64,000 nt of DNA from Chloroflexaceae bacterium (GCA_028282325.1 JANQID010000140.1:1-64000); one strand, 5' to 3'. Numbered from the stretch's first letter, positions 8,431 to 17,406 are shown. A program made the numbers and translations. Notes: a model not told the origin generated them from the letters alone.

Positions 8431-9152
8431 CCCTTGCCAGCGCGCTCAACCGGTTGTGGTCGGAACTGATACCGCTGCAACAAAGGTGCAGCCTCATCAT
8501 CGCTAATGGATCGCTGCCAACGATTGTCGCAGCCGGGATACGGACTCTCTAGGCTTGACAGCATAACAAAATCGTCGGCTAGGCGTTTGACAATGGCGGC
8601 GGTATCCCGCGATCCACCGGTCGTTGCGACGATGCAGCGTTGAATATGCGCGCGGCGAAGCGCCTGAATGGCTGCGAGATGATGCAACCCGCTGCACAGG
8701 CCGTCATCGACCAGAATGACTGAGCGACGGTTCATACTGGGGAAGGTATGACCCGGTCGATAGTGATCAAGCAGGCTGATAATTTCGAGGCGGGTGTGGC
8801 GGGCTTCGTTCCAGATGTCATCCATCGACATACCGGGCAGTCGGATCGCCGCAGCGTTGAGGCAGAGGCCGCCGCCTTCGCTCATAGCGCCGGCGACAAC
8901 TTGCGGGAACGCGCGGGTGTGGAACTCACGGGCGATCATTACATCCAATGGCAAGCGCAACGCCCGCGCCAACTCGCCAGCCACCACGACGCCGCCGGGC
9001 GGAAACGCCAGGACAACCGCGCGCTCGCCTCGGTAGCGGCCGAGTAAATCGGCGAGATTGCGACCGGCAGCGGCGCGATCCTCATACCGATCGTCGATGC
9101 CGACTAGCGGGACGCCGTGAATAAAACTCTCTGGAGTTTGCTGAGTGATCAT
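8247..9152 (-). CDS. Phosphoribosyltransferase-domain protein
   Basis: About 301 residues. The N-terminal two thirds match the predicted type I phosphoribosyltransferase family often seen beside stress genes: DRRYEDRAAAG-like start, VVLAFPPGGVVVAGELARAL, LDVMIAREF, and the PRPP-loop-like VILVDDGLCSGLHH near residues 145-158. The loop normally reads DDGxxTG; here Thr is replaced by Ser. The last 70 residues (after about 230) are low-complexity, rich in Ala, Ser and Pro, and overlap the APS-kinase pseudogene on the other strand, so the C-terminus may be a recent extension. The start is uncertain: ATG at 9152 or TTG at 9164, neither with a strong ribosome site. Substrate unknown. Confidence 0.75.
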   Translation of the reverse strand: MITQQTPESFIHGVPLVGIDDRYEDRAAAGRNLADLLGRYRGERAVVLAFPPGGVVVAGELARALRLPLDVMIAREFHTRAFPQVVAGAMSEGGGLCLNAAAIRLPGMSMDDIWNEARHTRLEIISLLDHYRPGHTFPSMNRRSVILVDDGLCSGLHHLAAIQALRRAHIQRCIVATTGGSRDTAAIVKRLADDFVMLSSLESPYPGCDNRWQRSISDDEAAPLLQRYQFRPQPVERAGKGQPAEASNDRPRKLFNFSSKLAAAVRGVPTSVSTTASDDNGGSYATPTPGTSLAQPALADS

Positions 9153-9444
9153 AGCTCGTGCCAAAGGGCGTGATTGGTTTCAAAAGGGTTCGATGTGCGT
9201 CAGAGCAAGAGGTGGATATTTTTGGATTACTGTAGCACAGGAACTTCTGCCAACGAGAGAAGAAATAATCACCGATGTGAAAAAAGCCACAACCGCACGT
9301 TGCATAGTTGCGAGATGATTACAATTGGTGAGCAAGCGTTATGGTATGTTGCAGTACGAGTATGATATGATGGAATGAATATAGCAAAGCGGCTATAGAG
9401 ATACGGTAATGTCGCGGCAGAGTTGCTGCCAGGAGGTGTGTAGT

Positions 9445-9927
9445 ATGTGCGCCCAATTTGCCACTGAAAAGCATGAAAGAACGTTCCCTGTGGAACATGA
9501 AATCCGCTACTGGATGCGTGCGCCAGCGGTAACGGCGAACATCGCAGCATTCCTGAGCGATACTCTGGCGCTGATGCGTGAACACGACATCCGGCGCCTG
9601 CCGATAGTGGTTGATACAGGAGAACTGCGCGGCATCATTACCCAGGGCGATATTCGCGGTGCGGATGTATTCCGTGCCGCCGGGCTTGATCCGCTGGATA
9701 TTGCCGAGGCGTTGCGCCAGATCAGAGTCTATGAAGTGATGACGGAGAATCCGATCACGGTGTTGCCGGACACCAGCTTGCGTGAGGCGGCGCTCTTGAT
9801 GATTGAAAACAAGATTGGCGGCTTGCCGGTTGTCGACGAGGATAACATTGTAGTTGGCATCATCACCGAGAGCGATTTATTTGAGGCGCTTGTCTATCAG
9901 CTTGACAGCATTATGCTGAAATCGTAG
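9445..9927 (+). CDS. CBS-domain pair protein
   Basis: A 160-residue stand-alone protein made of two CBS motifs. The first includes ALMREHDIRRLPIVVDTGEL followed by RGIITQGDI; the second includes VMTENPITVLPDTSLREAAL and VVGIITESDLFEAL. Such Bateman modules bind adenine nucleotides and usually sense energy state; the partner here is unknown. The start at 9445 has an AGGAGG site 8 bases upstream. The 290 bases before it (9153-9444) hold no other gene that I can see. Confidence 0.9.
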   Translation: MCAQFATEKHERTFPVEHEIRYWMRAPAVTANIAAFLSDTLALMREHDIRRLPIVVDTGELRGIITQGDIRGADVFRAAGLDPLDIAEALRQIRVYEVMTENPITVLPDTSLREAALLMIENKIGGLPVVDEDNIVVGIITESDLFEALVYQLDSIMLKS

Positions 9928-9987
9928 GGCTGCATTTTCGCACATATGCAGGAAATAACCCCAGGAGAACGAGTGCATCGGAGTACG

Positions 9988-10320
9988 TTACTTTTGTTTC
10001 TGCAAGTGTGAACGGCGGTTATAAAGAGCGGCGCGGCATCGCGCGCAGATGCGGAACGGGACGCCCGTTCCGCTTTCCATTTGCAGATCATTGCGACATC
10101 CACAGTAGCGGCAGACGCTCAGGTTCTCGATATCTTCGGCTCGCCAGAGCTGTGGCGATTGGATAAGCTCCATATGGCCATTGATCGAGAGAATGCCGAT
10201 GCGTACACACACGGCAGCCGGGAATAACTCGGTGACTTTGGCAAAAAGCTGTTGTGGGTAGGAGTACACCTCGTCATCAATCCGAATCTCGTGCATTCGG
10301 GGATGTTGACGGATCTTCAT
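9988..10320 (-). CDS. Uncharacterised zinc-ribbon-like protein, last gene of the rpsB operon
   Basis: A 110-residue protein I do not recognise as a named family. Residues about 70-95 contain CRYCGCRNDL followed by RICARC, two CxxC knuckles typical of a zinc ribbon. The first half is a mixed alpha/beta sequence (RIGILSINGHMELIQSP). The start overlaps the end of the upstream 82-residue gene by 4 bases, so the two are translationally coupled and part of the same minus-strand operon as the Cas4-like pair and rseP. A DNA-, RNA- or protein-binding role is possible but unproven. Confidence 0.7.
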   Translation of the reverse strand: MKIRQHPRMHEIRIDDEVYSYPQQLFAKVTELFPAAVCVRIGILSINGHMELIQSPQLWRAEDIENLSVCRYCGCRNDLQMESGTGVPFRICARCRAALYNRRSHLQKQK

Positions 10321-10565
10321 GCGTACTTCAACTGTGTGATTAGATCTCGAAGTATAGCTTCATCTAGCGCAAAGGCGGGATCGTCCATAAACATAAGCGT
10401 ATCCAATATCGCGGGAATGATCGTTGCGTCGTCCGGAGAGAGTCCCGCTTCGTGTAGCTCCATATCATAGAACTGATCAAATGTCCAGCTTGCAAGCTGT
10501 TCATCATTCAGCATACCGGACAGTCTGGCTTCAATGTGTGAAATGATCTCGCTACGAGTTACCAT
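10317..10565 (-). CDS. Uncharacterised acidic 82-residue protein
   Basis: Small, acidic and Leu-rich (many Asp/Glu: LSPDDATIIPAILDTLMFMD), predicted all-helical by composition. No catalytic or metal motif is visible and I do not recognise the family. It begins 18 bases after the Cas4-like nuclease subunit stops and overlaps the zinc-ribbon gene by 4 bases, so it belongs to the operon tail. Small acidic proteins in such positions can be antitoxins, inhibitors or chaperones of a neighbouring enzyme; here that is only a guess. Confidence 0.65.
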   Translation of the reverse strand: MVTRSEIISHIEARLSGMLNDEQLASWTFDQFYDMELHEAGLSPDDATIIPAILDTLMFMDDPAFALDEAILRDLITQLKYA

Positions 10566-10583
10566 GATACCATCTTCTTGCCG

Positions 10584-11156
10584 TTAATCAACCAGCGCTT
10601 CAGCACAGACATCAACAAACCCGCATCGAGCGCACCTGCGCGCCTCGTTATGGCTGCGCTCACAATCGCTTGCATCCAGCAGAACGCGCATATCATCCAA
10701 GATATCGAGCAGGCGGTTGTAGATTGCATCGTCGTAATCCACACGGAAGGTTCGGTCAGTATAGCGCAAAAGCCCGTAGGCGGGCGCCGTTCCGTAGGTT
10801 TCCTCGATCAGCAGGCAATAGGCGGCGAGTTGCATCAGATCTGATTCGTAAGGCTTTTGCGCTTGACGTCCTGGTTTTATTTCGACTGGTATGTAGGTTC
10901 CGTCAATCTTCATAATATAATCCGGCTTGCCGGTCAATCCATAACGGGAAGCGTAGAGCGGTCGCGCGAGCGTCCGCAAGCCGTCGGTATCGGAGGCGAC
11001 AATATCGCCCCATGGAAGGCCGGTGGCGCGACGCAGGCGCAGCGCGAGCCATAAAGCAAGTAGGGCCGCTGTAATCAAGCCAACCGCGACAACAGTGATC
11101 ATAACCCGAAAAAGAACGACGAAGACTACGGCAGCCTTCGTCGTTGCTATGTACAT
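10584..11156 (-). CDS. Membrane-anchored Cas4-like nuclease, C-terminal polypeptide
   Basis: About 190 residues. Residues about 10-42 are strongly hydrophobic (membrane segment). Then come the RecB/Cas4 nuclease motifs: GKPDYI (Asp), YIPVEIKPGRQ (E-x-K) and QLAAYCLLIEE (Q-x3-Y). A C-terminal Cys cluster, DCERSHNEARRCARCGFVDVC, matches the three C-terminal Fe-S ligands of Cas4. The N-terminal Cas4 parts, the first Fe-S Cys and the G-x3-H motif, are absent here but present in the preceding gene (11167-11397). The start is taken as ATG 11156, 10 bases after that gene's stop; a TTG at 11192 overlapping it is an alternative. There is no CRISPR array in the window. Cas4 proteins are 5'-3' DNA exonucleases; activity here is inferred. 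Confidence 0.75.
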   Translation of the reverse strand: MYIATTKAAVVFVVLFRVMITVVAVGLITAALLALWLALRLRRATGLPWGDIVASDTDGLRTLARPLYASRYGLTGKPDYIMKIDGTYIPVEIKPGRQAQKPYESDLMQLAAYCLLIEETYGTAPAYGLLRYTDRTFRVDYDDAIYNRLLDILDDMRVLLDASDCERSHNEARRCARCGFVDVCAEALVD

Positions 11157-11166
11157 CTCAGAAATA

Positions 11167-11397
11167 TTACGGCAACATGCTGATGACAGCAAGTGCTACG
11201 CCAGCAAAAAACAGCCCGATCGCGAGCAGCAGCAGCATCTGACTGAAGGTTACGGTGTGCCCGTGTTGGGTGTGCAACAGCGTCCCCTGGGCGCGGCGCT
11301 CGCGACCCTCCGGTTCGATCTCCACCACCCGATTTAGCCACCAGGCGCGCGCACAATACACGTACGCGCCAATTTCACTGGCGCGGATAATTTCCAT
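11167..11397 (-). CDS. Membrane-anchored Cas4-like nuclease, N-terminal polypeptide
   Basis: A 76-residue protein. Residues 5-20 (RASEIGAYVYCARAWW) match the Cas4 N-terminus with its single Fe-S cysteine, and GTLLHTQHG near 38-46 matches the first nuclease motif containing the metal-binding His. The C-terminal half (LLLLAIGLFFAGVALAVISM) is a membrane helix. It starts 3 bases after rseP stops and is followed at once by the polypeptide carrying the rest of the nuclease, in another frame. The two together look like one Cas4-type protein interrupted by a two-helix membrane hairpin. Whether the split is a genuine two-subunit design or an indel cannot be decided from one sequence. Confidence 0.72.
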   Translation of the reverse strand: MEIIRASEIGAYVYCARAWWLNRVVEIEPEGRERRAQGTLLHTQHGHTVTFSQMLLLLAIGLFFAGVALAVISMLP

Positions 11398-11400
11398 CGC

Positions 11401-12534
11401 CTACCCGCCTCCGAGAACGGGCACGTTAGTCACGGCCTTGATGACATCATTGACTGTGATCAAAACCATCAAGCCCATCAGTGCAGCAAAACCGAGGGCA
11501 TGCACGAGCGCTTCTTTTTCCGGCGGAACCTTCTTGCCGCCGCGCACCCATTCAATCAGCGAAAAAATAATGTGGCTTCCGTCTAACGCGGGGATCGGCA
11601 GGAGATTGAGCAGGAACAGATTGAGGCTTAGGATTGCCGTCAGGTTCCAGAAGGCCAGGAATCCGCCATCCTGCCGGATCACTTCGCCGGTCGCGCGGGC
11701 GATGCCCACCGGTCCGATGGGTTCTTCGGCGCCTTGATCATCCGGGTTAAACAAGCCGCCGATAGCGGCCGGTAGACGTGCCAAACCGTTGAACATCTGC
11801 CCCAGCAGGTCATAGGTGTATGCTGATCCGGATATCGTAGCTTCGATCGGGTTGGTTGTCTGACGAAACTCGCGATGGAGATTGTAGCCAATACCCAGGC
11901 CGACCGGGAGCGTTTCACCATCGGGCGTGGTCCAGGGTCCTGGAACCACAGTCAAACTGACTTCTTCGCCATCGCGCAACACCACTGCCGTGATTGGCAC
12001 GTTGAGGTTCTGACGGGCGATTTCGCTAATCACCGCGCCGTCTTCCAGCGAGCGACCATCCAGGCTTATGAGTTGATCCTCAACCTGGAACCCGGCTGCG
12101 GCGGCTGGCGTTTCGGGATAAATTTCGCTGATGAATTGATGACCGGTTGTAGTGGGCAGACCGACCGTCATCGACAAGATCGCAAAAATGACGATCGCTA
12201 GCAGCAGATTCATCAATGGGCCGGCTAGCATCACCGGAATCTTGGTCCAGGGATGTGCCTCGGACAAACTGCCTGCGCCGTACAGACTGTTATCTCCACC
12301 GCTGCCGAAGCGTACAAAACCGCCGAGCGGCAGCCAGTTCAACGTATATTTGACGCCGTTATGCTCAAAGAGCACCATGGCGCGAGGAGGATAGCCGATG
12401 CCGAACTCTTCAACATGAATGCCCAGTCGCACGGCTGTCAGGAAATGCCCCAACTCGTGGATCACAACGAGGATAAAAAGCATAAGCAGGAAGGCCCCGA
12501 TAGTAATAATCGGGTCGATGAGGTTGCCAAGCAT
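11401..12534 (-). CDS. rseP: Site-2 membrane metalloprotease (RseP/M50 family)
   Basis: A 377-residue intramembrane zinc protease that cleaves transmembrane segments of regulatory proteins such as anti-sigma factors. The first helix carries VVIHELGHFLTAV (HExxH, residues about 24-36). A PDZ domain lies around 125-215, and the second catalytic motif, LLPIPALDGSHI, is near residues 305-316, ahead of the last helices. It is in the common uppS-cdsA-rseP order. The Cas4-like gene follows within 3 bases, so the nuclease is co-translated with an envelope stress protease. Confidence 0.95.
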   Translation of the reverse strand: MLGNLIDPIITIGAFLLMLFILVVIHELGHFLTAVRLGIHVEEFGIGYPPRAMVLFEHNGVKYTLNWLPLGGFVRFGSGGDNSLYGAGSLSEAHPWTKIPVMLAGPLMNLLLAIVIFAILSMTVGLPTTTGHQFISEIYPETPAAAAGFQVEDQLISLDGRSLEDGAVISEIARQNLNVPITAVVLRDGEEVSLTVVPGPWTTPDGETLPVGLGIGYNLHREFRQTTNPIEATISGSAYTYDLLGQMFNGLARLPAAIGGLFNPDDQGAEEPIGPVGIARATGEVIRQDGGFLAFWNLTAILSLNLFLLNLLPIPALDGSHIIFSLIEWVRGGKKVPPEKEALVHALGFAALMGLMVLITVNDVIKAVTNVPVLGGG

Positions 12535-12638
12535 TACGGGCGATCTCCCTTAGGTGATGTATATCCAGCGTTTTCGGTACGTTGGCGTTATGGCTTCGTT
12601 GCTTGCACAGCGGGCGATGTAACAACTGTTTACAAATT

Positions 12639-12662
12639 AAAGGCGGGCTTGCACCCGCCTTC
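12639..12662 (-). terminator. Hairpin between cdsA and rseP
   Basis: AAGGCGGG and CCCGCCTT form an 8-bp stem with a short loop. On the minus strand it is followed by TTTAATTTG, only a weak U tract, so it may act as a partial terminator or RNA-processing site between cdsA and rseP. Confidence 0.5.
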
Positions 12663-12689
12663 GCCCGACATCGTTAGCAGTGTACCGTA

Positions 12690-13592
12690 TCACAAGGGCA
12701 CTGTCAATACAAAGAGACAACAGTAGTAGATCACGGGCGCCGTAAACAACATGCTGTCGGCACGGTCGAGAATGCCGCCATGGCCGGGGATGAGATGGCT
12801 TGCATCTTTGATGCCGATTTGTCGTTTGATCAGCGATTCTCCCAGGTCGCCGAGCTGTCCAGCGATACCACCAATGACGCCAATGATCGCGGCTGCGGTA
12901 TAGCTGATGGGCAATCCCAGGAGAAAAGCGGCCAACATCGCTGCTGCAATCGACATCAGTAGACCGCCTGCAGCGCCTTCCCAACTCTTCTTTGGGCTGA
13001 GGATCGGCGCCATCTGATGACGTCCATATGTTCGGCCTACGAAATACGCTGCCGTATCTTGCAGCCAGGTGATCGCCATCACCGTGTAGATCCACGCGGC
13101 GCCGGGGGGGATATTTAGAAACGACAGCGGCCCTTCATTCAGTGGAGCGTCGATGCGGCGCAGCAGAATGTAGTGGCTCAACAAGCCGCCGATATAGTAG
13201 GCGCTCACAAATGTAAACGCCCAGCCAGGAAGACTCCGCTTCCGATCAGGGCGCGGCATTTCGCTGAGCAGTGCAAGCATAATGCTGCTGCCGACGGCCA
13301 CGCTCATCAGATCAATCGGAACCTGGCCTTGCAGCGTTGCAGCGCCGCAAAGCAGCAATGCATTGATTGAACCAATGACATAGCGCGGCTGATAGCCGGC
13401 GTGGCGCAACACACTGTACAGTTCTGTAAGACTGATAATCGTTGCGACCGCAACCAGCAACGCTGTCGACCAGACACCCCAATAGACCGGAATGATGAGA
13501 ATGGGTATCAGAATAACAGCACTGATAGTACGCGGAACTAATGAACTAGTCTTTCTCGTCGATGAGGCCAAAGCGACGTTCGCGCCGTCCAT
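12690..13592 (-). CDS. cdsA: Phosphatidate cytidylyltransferase (CDP-diacylglycerol synthase)
   Basis: About 300 residues, an integral membrane enzyme making CDP-diacylglycerol from phosphatidate and CTP for phospholipid synthesis. Several hydrophobic helices span the protein. The family signature is at the C-terminus: GESLIKRQIGIKDASHLIPG followed by HGGILDRADS. The gene begins inside the end of uppS (overlap 47 bases with ATG 13592; ATG 13622 is possible), so translation is coupled. Confidence 0.93.
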   Translation of the reverse strand: MDGANVALASSTRKTSSLVPRTISAVILIPILIIPVYWGVWSTALLVAVATIISLTELYSVLRHAGYQPRYVIGSINALLLCGAATLQGQVPIDLMSVAVGSSIMLALLSEMPRPDRKRSLPGWAFTFVSAYYIGGLLSHYILLRRIDAPLNEGPLSFLNIPPGAAWIYTVMAITWLQDTAAYFVGRTYGRHQMAPILSPKKSWEGAAGGLLMSIAAAMLAAFLLGLPISYTAAAIIGVIGGIAGQLGDLGESLIKRQIGIKDASHLIPGHGGILDRADSMLFTAPVIYYCCLFVLTVPL

Positions 13593-14271
13593 AATCTCTG
13601 ACTGCCTGGTACAGATGATCACGCTTGAAATCCGGCCAGAAGACCGGAGACGTCCAATACTCGCTATATGCAGTTTGCCAGATTAGAAAATTCGACAGCC
13701 GCCATTCGCCGCTGGTTCGAATGACAACATCAGGATCGGGCATTCCGCTTGTTGAGAGATTCTCGGAGATGAGATCCTCATTGATTGTTTCAGCCGACGC
13801 ACCTTGCGCAATCAGCTTACGCACTGCATCGACAATATCCGCTCGACCGCCGTAATTAAAGGCGATTGCGAGCGTCAATTGCGTATTCTGGCTTGTCAAA
13901 TCAATGGCGTAGCGCACTTTACGTTTGAGACGCTCGCTTAAACCTTCGAGTCTCCCCAGATGGCGCAAATGAACGCCCTGCTCATGCAGCGTCTGGGTTT
14001 CGCGGTCGATAAAATCGCTGAGGATTTGCATCAAGCCTTCAACTTCGACCGAAGGCCGTCCCCAGTTTTCGGTGGAAAAGGCGTAAAGCGTAAGATAGCG
14101 TATTCCCAGATCGACACAGGCGGTAACAATCGAGCGGATATTTTCGGTGCCGGCGCGATGTCCAGCAAGGCGCGGCAGCCCGCGCTTGCGCGCCCATCGT
14201 CCGTTTCCGTCCATAATGATCGCGATGTGTCGCGGAATACGTTGTAAATCGGAAACAACTTCCGAATTCAT
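13546..14271 (-). CDS. uppS: Undecaprenyl diphosphate synthase (isoprenyl transferase)
   Basis: A 241-residue cis-prenyltransferase that builds the C55 lipid carrier for cell-wall synthesis. HIAIIMDGNGRWARKRGLPR near residues 15-34 holds the catalytic Asp and diphosphate-binding residues, followed by GHRAGTENI, and RTSGEWRLSNFLIWQTAYSE near residues 185-205. Length is normal. It sits between frr and cdsA in the operon. Confidence 0.95.
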   Translation of the reverse strand: MNSEVVSDLQRIPRHIAIIMDGNGRWARKRGLPRLAGHRAGTENIRSIVTACVDLGIRYLTLYAFSTENWGRPSVEVEGLMQILSDFIDRETQTLHEQGVHLRHLGRLEGLSERLKRKVRYAIDLTSQNTQLTLAIAFNYGGRADIVDAVRKLIAQGASAETINEDLISENLSTSGMPDPDVVIRTSGEWRLSNFLIWQTAYSEYWTSPVFWPDFKRDHLYQAVRDYGRRERRFGLIDEKD

Positions 14272-14358
14272 TCGTTCCTCTCTCAGCGGTCTCAGAACCA
14301 GTTTGGAATTGTCGTCTCGAGCGTAGCAACTGGCAAACGCACGTTCAGACCGCTGATC

Positions 14359-14916
14359 CTACACTTCCATCACTTCGGCTTCTTTGTCGGCGCCGATGTG
14401 ATCCAGTTCTTTGCTATGCTTATCCGTGATGACCTGAATGCGGTCGTGGGCTCGTCGCTCATCATCTTCGCTGATGAGCTTCTCGCGTTGCAGTTTGCGC
14501 AAATGGTCAATTGCGTCGCGGCGCTGGTTGCGTATCGATACTTTAATCTCCTCAACCCGCGTGCGTACTACTTTGACCAGTTCACGGCGACGTTCTTCGG
14601 TTAGCGTCGGCAAGGCGAGGCGAATCAATTTTCCGTCGTTACTCGGATTAATGCCGAGATCGGAATGCTGGATCGACCGCTCGATTGCACGTATCGTGCT
14701 CGGATCATACGGCTGGATGGCGATAAGCCGGGGCTCAGGAATGCTGATCCCGGCAAGTTGATTGAGCGGCATCGTCGAGTTATACACCTCGATCGGCATG
14801 TATTCGACGAGCGCAGTTGAAGCGCGACCGGTACGAATCGTTGACAGATTGTGGCGCAGCGCTTCTGCGGCTTTCACCATTTTGTCTTCAAGTTCATTGA
14901 TGATATCATCGACCAT
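14359..14916 (-). CDS. frr: Ribosome recycling factor
   Basis: A 185-residue protein with the RRF three-helix bundle start ([17 protein letters not shown]) and the family's [19 protein letters not shown] segment. It splits post-termination ribosomes together with EF-G. The start is taken at the second ATG (14916), which overlaps the pyrH stop as TAATG and has GGGAG at a good distance; the first ATG, 6 bases upstream, is too close to that site. Confidence 0.95.
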   Translation of the reverse strand: MVDDIINELEDKMVKAAEALRHNLSTIRTGRASTALVEYMPIEVYNSTMPLNQLAGISIPEPRLIAIQPYDPSTIRAIERSIQHSDLGINPSNDGKLIRLALPTLTEERRRELVKVVRTRVEEIKVSIRNQRRDAIDHLRKLQREKLISEDDERRAHDRIQVITDKHSKELDHIGADKEAEVMEV

Positions 14917-15650
14917 TACCATTCTCCCACATTGCTCACCAGAGTCCCCACTTGTTCACCCATAACAATACGCTCTATTGTTCCCGGATCCTGCGCATTG
15001 AAAACAATGATGGGGATGTCGTTATCCATACAAAAGGTCAAGGCCGTACTATCCATCACCGTCAATCCGCGGCTAAGCGCATCCATATAGGTGAGATGAT
15101 CAAATCGCACCGCATCCGGATCGCGTCGCGGATCGGCGGAATAGACGCCATCGACCCCATTCTTTGCCATCAAAATAACCTCGGCGTGAATCTCCGCCGC
15201 GCGCAATGCGGCTGCCGAGTCGGTTGTGAAGTACGGGTTGCCGGTGCCTGCAGAGAGAATAATGACCCGTCCTTTTTCCAGGTGGCGGGTTGCGCGGCGG
15301 CGAATGTACGTCTCGGCAACTTCATCCATTTTTATCGCAGTCATCGCCCGAGTATAAATATTCCGCCGCTCAAGCGCATCCTGAAGGGCCAGAGCGTTGA
15401 TGACGGTGGCGAGCATCCCCATGTAGTGCGACTGGGCGGCATCCATACCTCGTGCGATAGCCCGATTGCCGCGCCATATATTACCCCCGCCGATGACGAC
15501 CGCGACTTCGACATTATGCTGTATCACGTGCTCGATCTCGTTGGCGAGAAAATCTAGCTGGTCGGAATCGATGCTCTCGACTTTCTGGTCGCCGGCCAAC
15601 GATTCTCCACTGAGCTTGATTAAAATCCGACGATACTTTGGTTGTTGCAT
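14916..15650 (-). CDS. pyrH: UMP kinase
   Basis: A 244-residue amino-acid-kinase-fold enzyme converting UMP to [17 protein letters not shown] forms the N-terminal phosphate loop, [11 protein letters not shown] the second, and [19 protein letters not shown] the nucleotide region. The start at 15650 (MQQPKYRR) gives the normal length. It overlaps frr by one base. The 228 bases upstream, to tsf, contain no gene that I can see. Confidence 0.96.
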   Translation of the reverse strand: MQQPKYRRILIKLSGESLAGDQKVESIDSDQLDFLANEIEHVIQHNVEVAVVIGGGNIWRGNRAIARGMDAAQSHYMGMLATVINALALQDALERRNIYTRAMTAIKMDEVAETYIRRRATRHLEKGRVIILSAGTGNPYFTTDSAAALRAAEIHAEVILMAKNGVDGVYSADPRRDPDAVRFDHLTYMDALSRGLTVMDSTALTFCMDNDIPIIVFNAQDPGTIERIVMGEQVGTLVSNVGEW

Positions 15651-15878
15651 AATTGTGGAGTGATCCTTCCGAAGCAAAGCCGCAAAGGACACGCGAGAGA
15701 GGGGAAGTGACGCGCCTTTGCGTCTTTGGGCGTCATAACGGGCTTGGTTGTAAACGAACGCGCAGTAGCATATGCAGAACCTGTTGTGTCATACAACGTG
15801 TTATCGCATCTGGTACTGCGCGACCCAAAAAAATTGGAGATTACCGAATGCCCGCATCGCCGCGAAGCGCCCGTGCGG

Positions 15879-16412
15879 CTATTCGCTATCGCCGACCTCG
15901 TAGCGTACGAAGCGGCTGATACGAATATTTTCGCCAAGCTTGGCGATGCCTTCTTTAAGCTTGTCTTCAATCGTCATCGAAGGATTCTTAACAAATGGCT
16001 GGGCCAGCAAGACGTTCTCTTCGTAATACTTCTCGGCTGTCATATCGCTTTCGGCAATATCCGCTTCGGCTACGTCCTCAACCTTCAGATAGCGCGGGTT
16101 GGTGGCGGCGATATGCAACGCGATTTCTTTCGACAGGCCGATGAAATCTTCCGTGCGGGCGACAAAGTCGGTTTCGCAGTTGAGTTCAACCATTGCTGCA
16201 AGGCGCGAACCCGGGTGAATGTAGACTTCAACGCGGCCCTCTTTAGCTTCGCGGCCAACCTTCTTTTCTGCAGCTTGAATGCCTTTTTCGCGCAACAACT
16301 CGATCGCCTTGTTGATGTCTCCATCAGCCTGCATCAGAATATCGCGACACTCTTTGACGCCTGCGCCGGTGCGTTCGCGTAATTCCTTAACCAGTTCGGT
16401 TGGGACAGCCAC
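15879..16412 (-). CDS. tsf: Elongation factor Ts, short form
   Basis: The 177-residue nucleotide exchange factor for EF-Tu. The N-terminal UBA-like domain (VKELRERTGAGVKECRDILM) and the core signature ELNCETDFVAR are clear. It is shorter than the E. coli protein (about 283 residues) because the second core subdomain is missing, as in Thermus and cyanobacterial EF-Ts. It follows rpsB after 113 bases. Confidence 0.95.
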   Translation of the reverse strand: MAVPTELVKELRERTGAGVKECRDILMQADGDINKAIELLREKGIQAAEKKVGREAKEGRVEVYIHPGSRLAAMVELNCETDFVARTEDFIGLSKEIALHIAATNPRYLKVEDVAEADIAESDMTAEKYYEENVLLAQPFVKNPSMTIEDKLKEGIAKLGENIRISRFVRYEVGDSE

Positions 16413-16525
16413 AGTCTCACTCCTTGAAATAAAGTAGCCACAAGATTACGTGGGCAAATAGGTGATGGCGAACTGTTGCGTACGCCGGTCTTACTCACCA
16501 GGGCATATAGTACAGCGGCGCAGGT

Positions 16526-17245
16526 TTACTGCCCATCGCTTGCTTCGCGCCGATGAAGTCCTTCGAGTGCGGCATCGGCTATTTTGCTCGTGATCAGCCG
16601 TATGCCGCGGATCGCATCGTCGTTGCACGGGATGACGTAGTCGATCATATCCGGATCGCAGTTCGTATCGACCATTGCAACTACGGGAATACCCAGCTTA
16701 AAGGCTTCATTCACGGCCAAAAGTTCTTTGTGCGGGTCAACCACAAAAAGGGCGGCCGGAAGGCGATCCATCGTTTTGATGCCGCTGAAGACGCGGTTGA
16801 GTTTGCCAATCTCTTCCTCAAGCTTGAGCGCTTCCGCTTTTGTGAGTTTGGCGAAGTCGCCTCGATCCCGACGGGACTCCAGGTCAGCCAGGTGGCGTAG
16901 TCGCGTACGAATGGTGACAAAATTCGTTAAGGTGCCGCCAAGCCAGCGATGGGTAATCGAGTACTGACCGCAACGCTCGGCTTCCTGTTCGATAGCCTCC
17001 TGCGCCTGCTTCTTGGTTCCTACAAAAAGAATGCGATCGCCCCTCGCAGTGATATCTGCAACGAAATGATGCGCATTCGTCAGTCCGATGATTGTTTTCT
17101 GGAGGTCGATGATATGAATGCCGTTGCGAGCCGCGAAGATGTATGATCGCATCTTCGGATTCCAACGGTTGGTCTGGTGACCAAAATGCGCACCGGCTTC
17201 TAATAGTGCTTTGATCGGAACGATTCGCGCCACTGCCTGTGTCAT
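16526..17245 (-). CDS. rpsB: Ribosomal protein uS2
   Basis: A 239-residue small-subunit protein. [20 protein letters not shown] near the N-terminus and [16 protein letters not shown] are standard S2 features, and [14 protein letters not shown] with [10 protein letters not shown] is the conserved C-terminal part. The start at 17245 ([20 protein letters not shown]) is preferred over an upstream ATG at 17296. First gene of the operon, from the promoter at 17378-17406. Confidence 0.96.
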   Translation of the reverse strand: MTQAVARIVPIKALLEAGAHFGHQTNRWNPKMRSYIFAARNGIHIIDLQKTIIGLTNAHHFVADITARGDRILFVGTKKQAQEAIEQEAERCGQYSITHRWLGGTLTNFVTIRTRLRHLADLESRRDRGDFAKLTKAEALKLEEEIGKLNRVFSGIKTMDRLPAALFVVDPHKELLAVNEAFKLGIPVVAMVDTNCDPDMIDYVIPCNDDAIRGIRLITSKIADAALEGLHRREASDGQ

Positions 17246-17377
17246 ACCTGAAGTTTTCTCCTTAGAATTTTTTCCTCCATCTCCATCGTTTCGCATATGA
17301 ACTAACGCCGCTCGTTAGCAGGAGCATAGGCGATCAGGAGATGTGTGTATTTGGTCGCTATTTCCGCGCCGTCTGAC

Positions 17378-17406
17378 AGTATAGCATACAACATTAGCAC
17401 GGGCAA
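17378..17406 (-). promoter_or_regulatory. Promoter of the rpsB operon
   Basis: On the minus strand: -35 TTGCCC (17406-17401), 17-base spacer, -10 TATACT (17383-17378). The transcript would start near 17371, leaving a leader of about 125 bases before rpsB; I saw no S2-binding structure by eye. Confidence 0.75.

Noticed and set aside
11167-11230. Programmed frameshifting at the TTTTTT run joining the two Cas4-like ORFs
   Set aside because: Slippage there would run into a TAG in the second frame just downstream (near 11198), so it cannot produce the fusion.
10584-11397. CRISPR-Cas adaptation locus because of the Cas4-like protein
   Set aside because: No repeat-spacer array, cas1 or cas2 is visible anywhere in the window.
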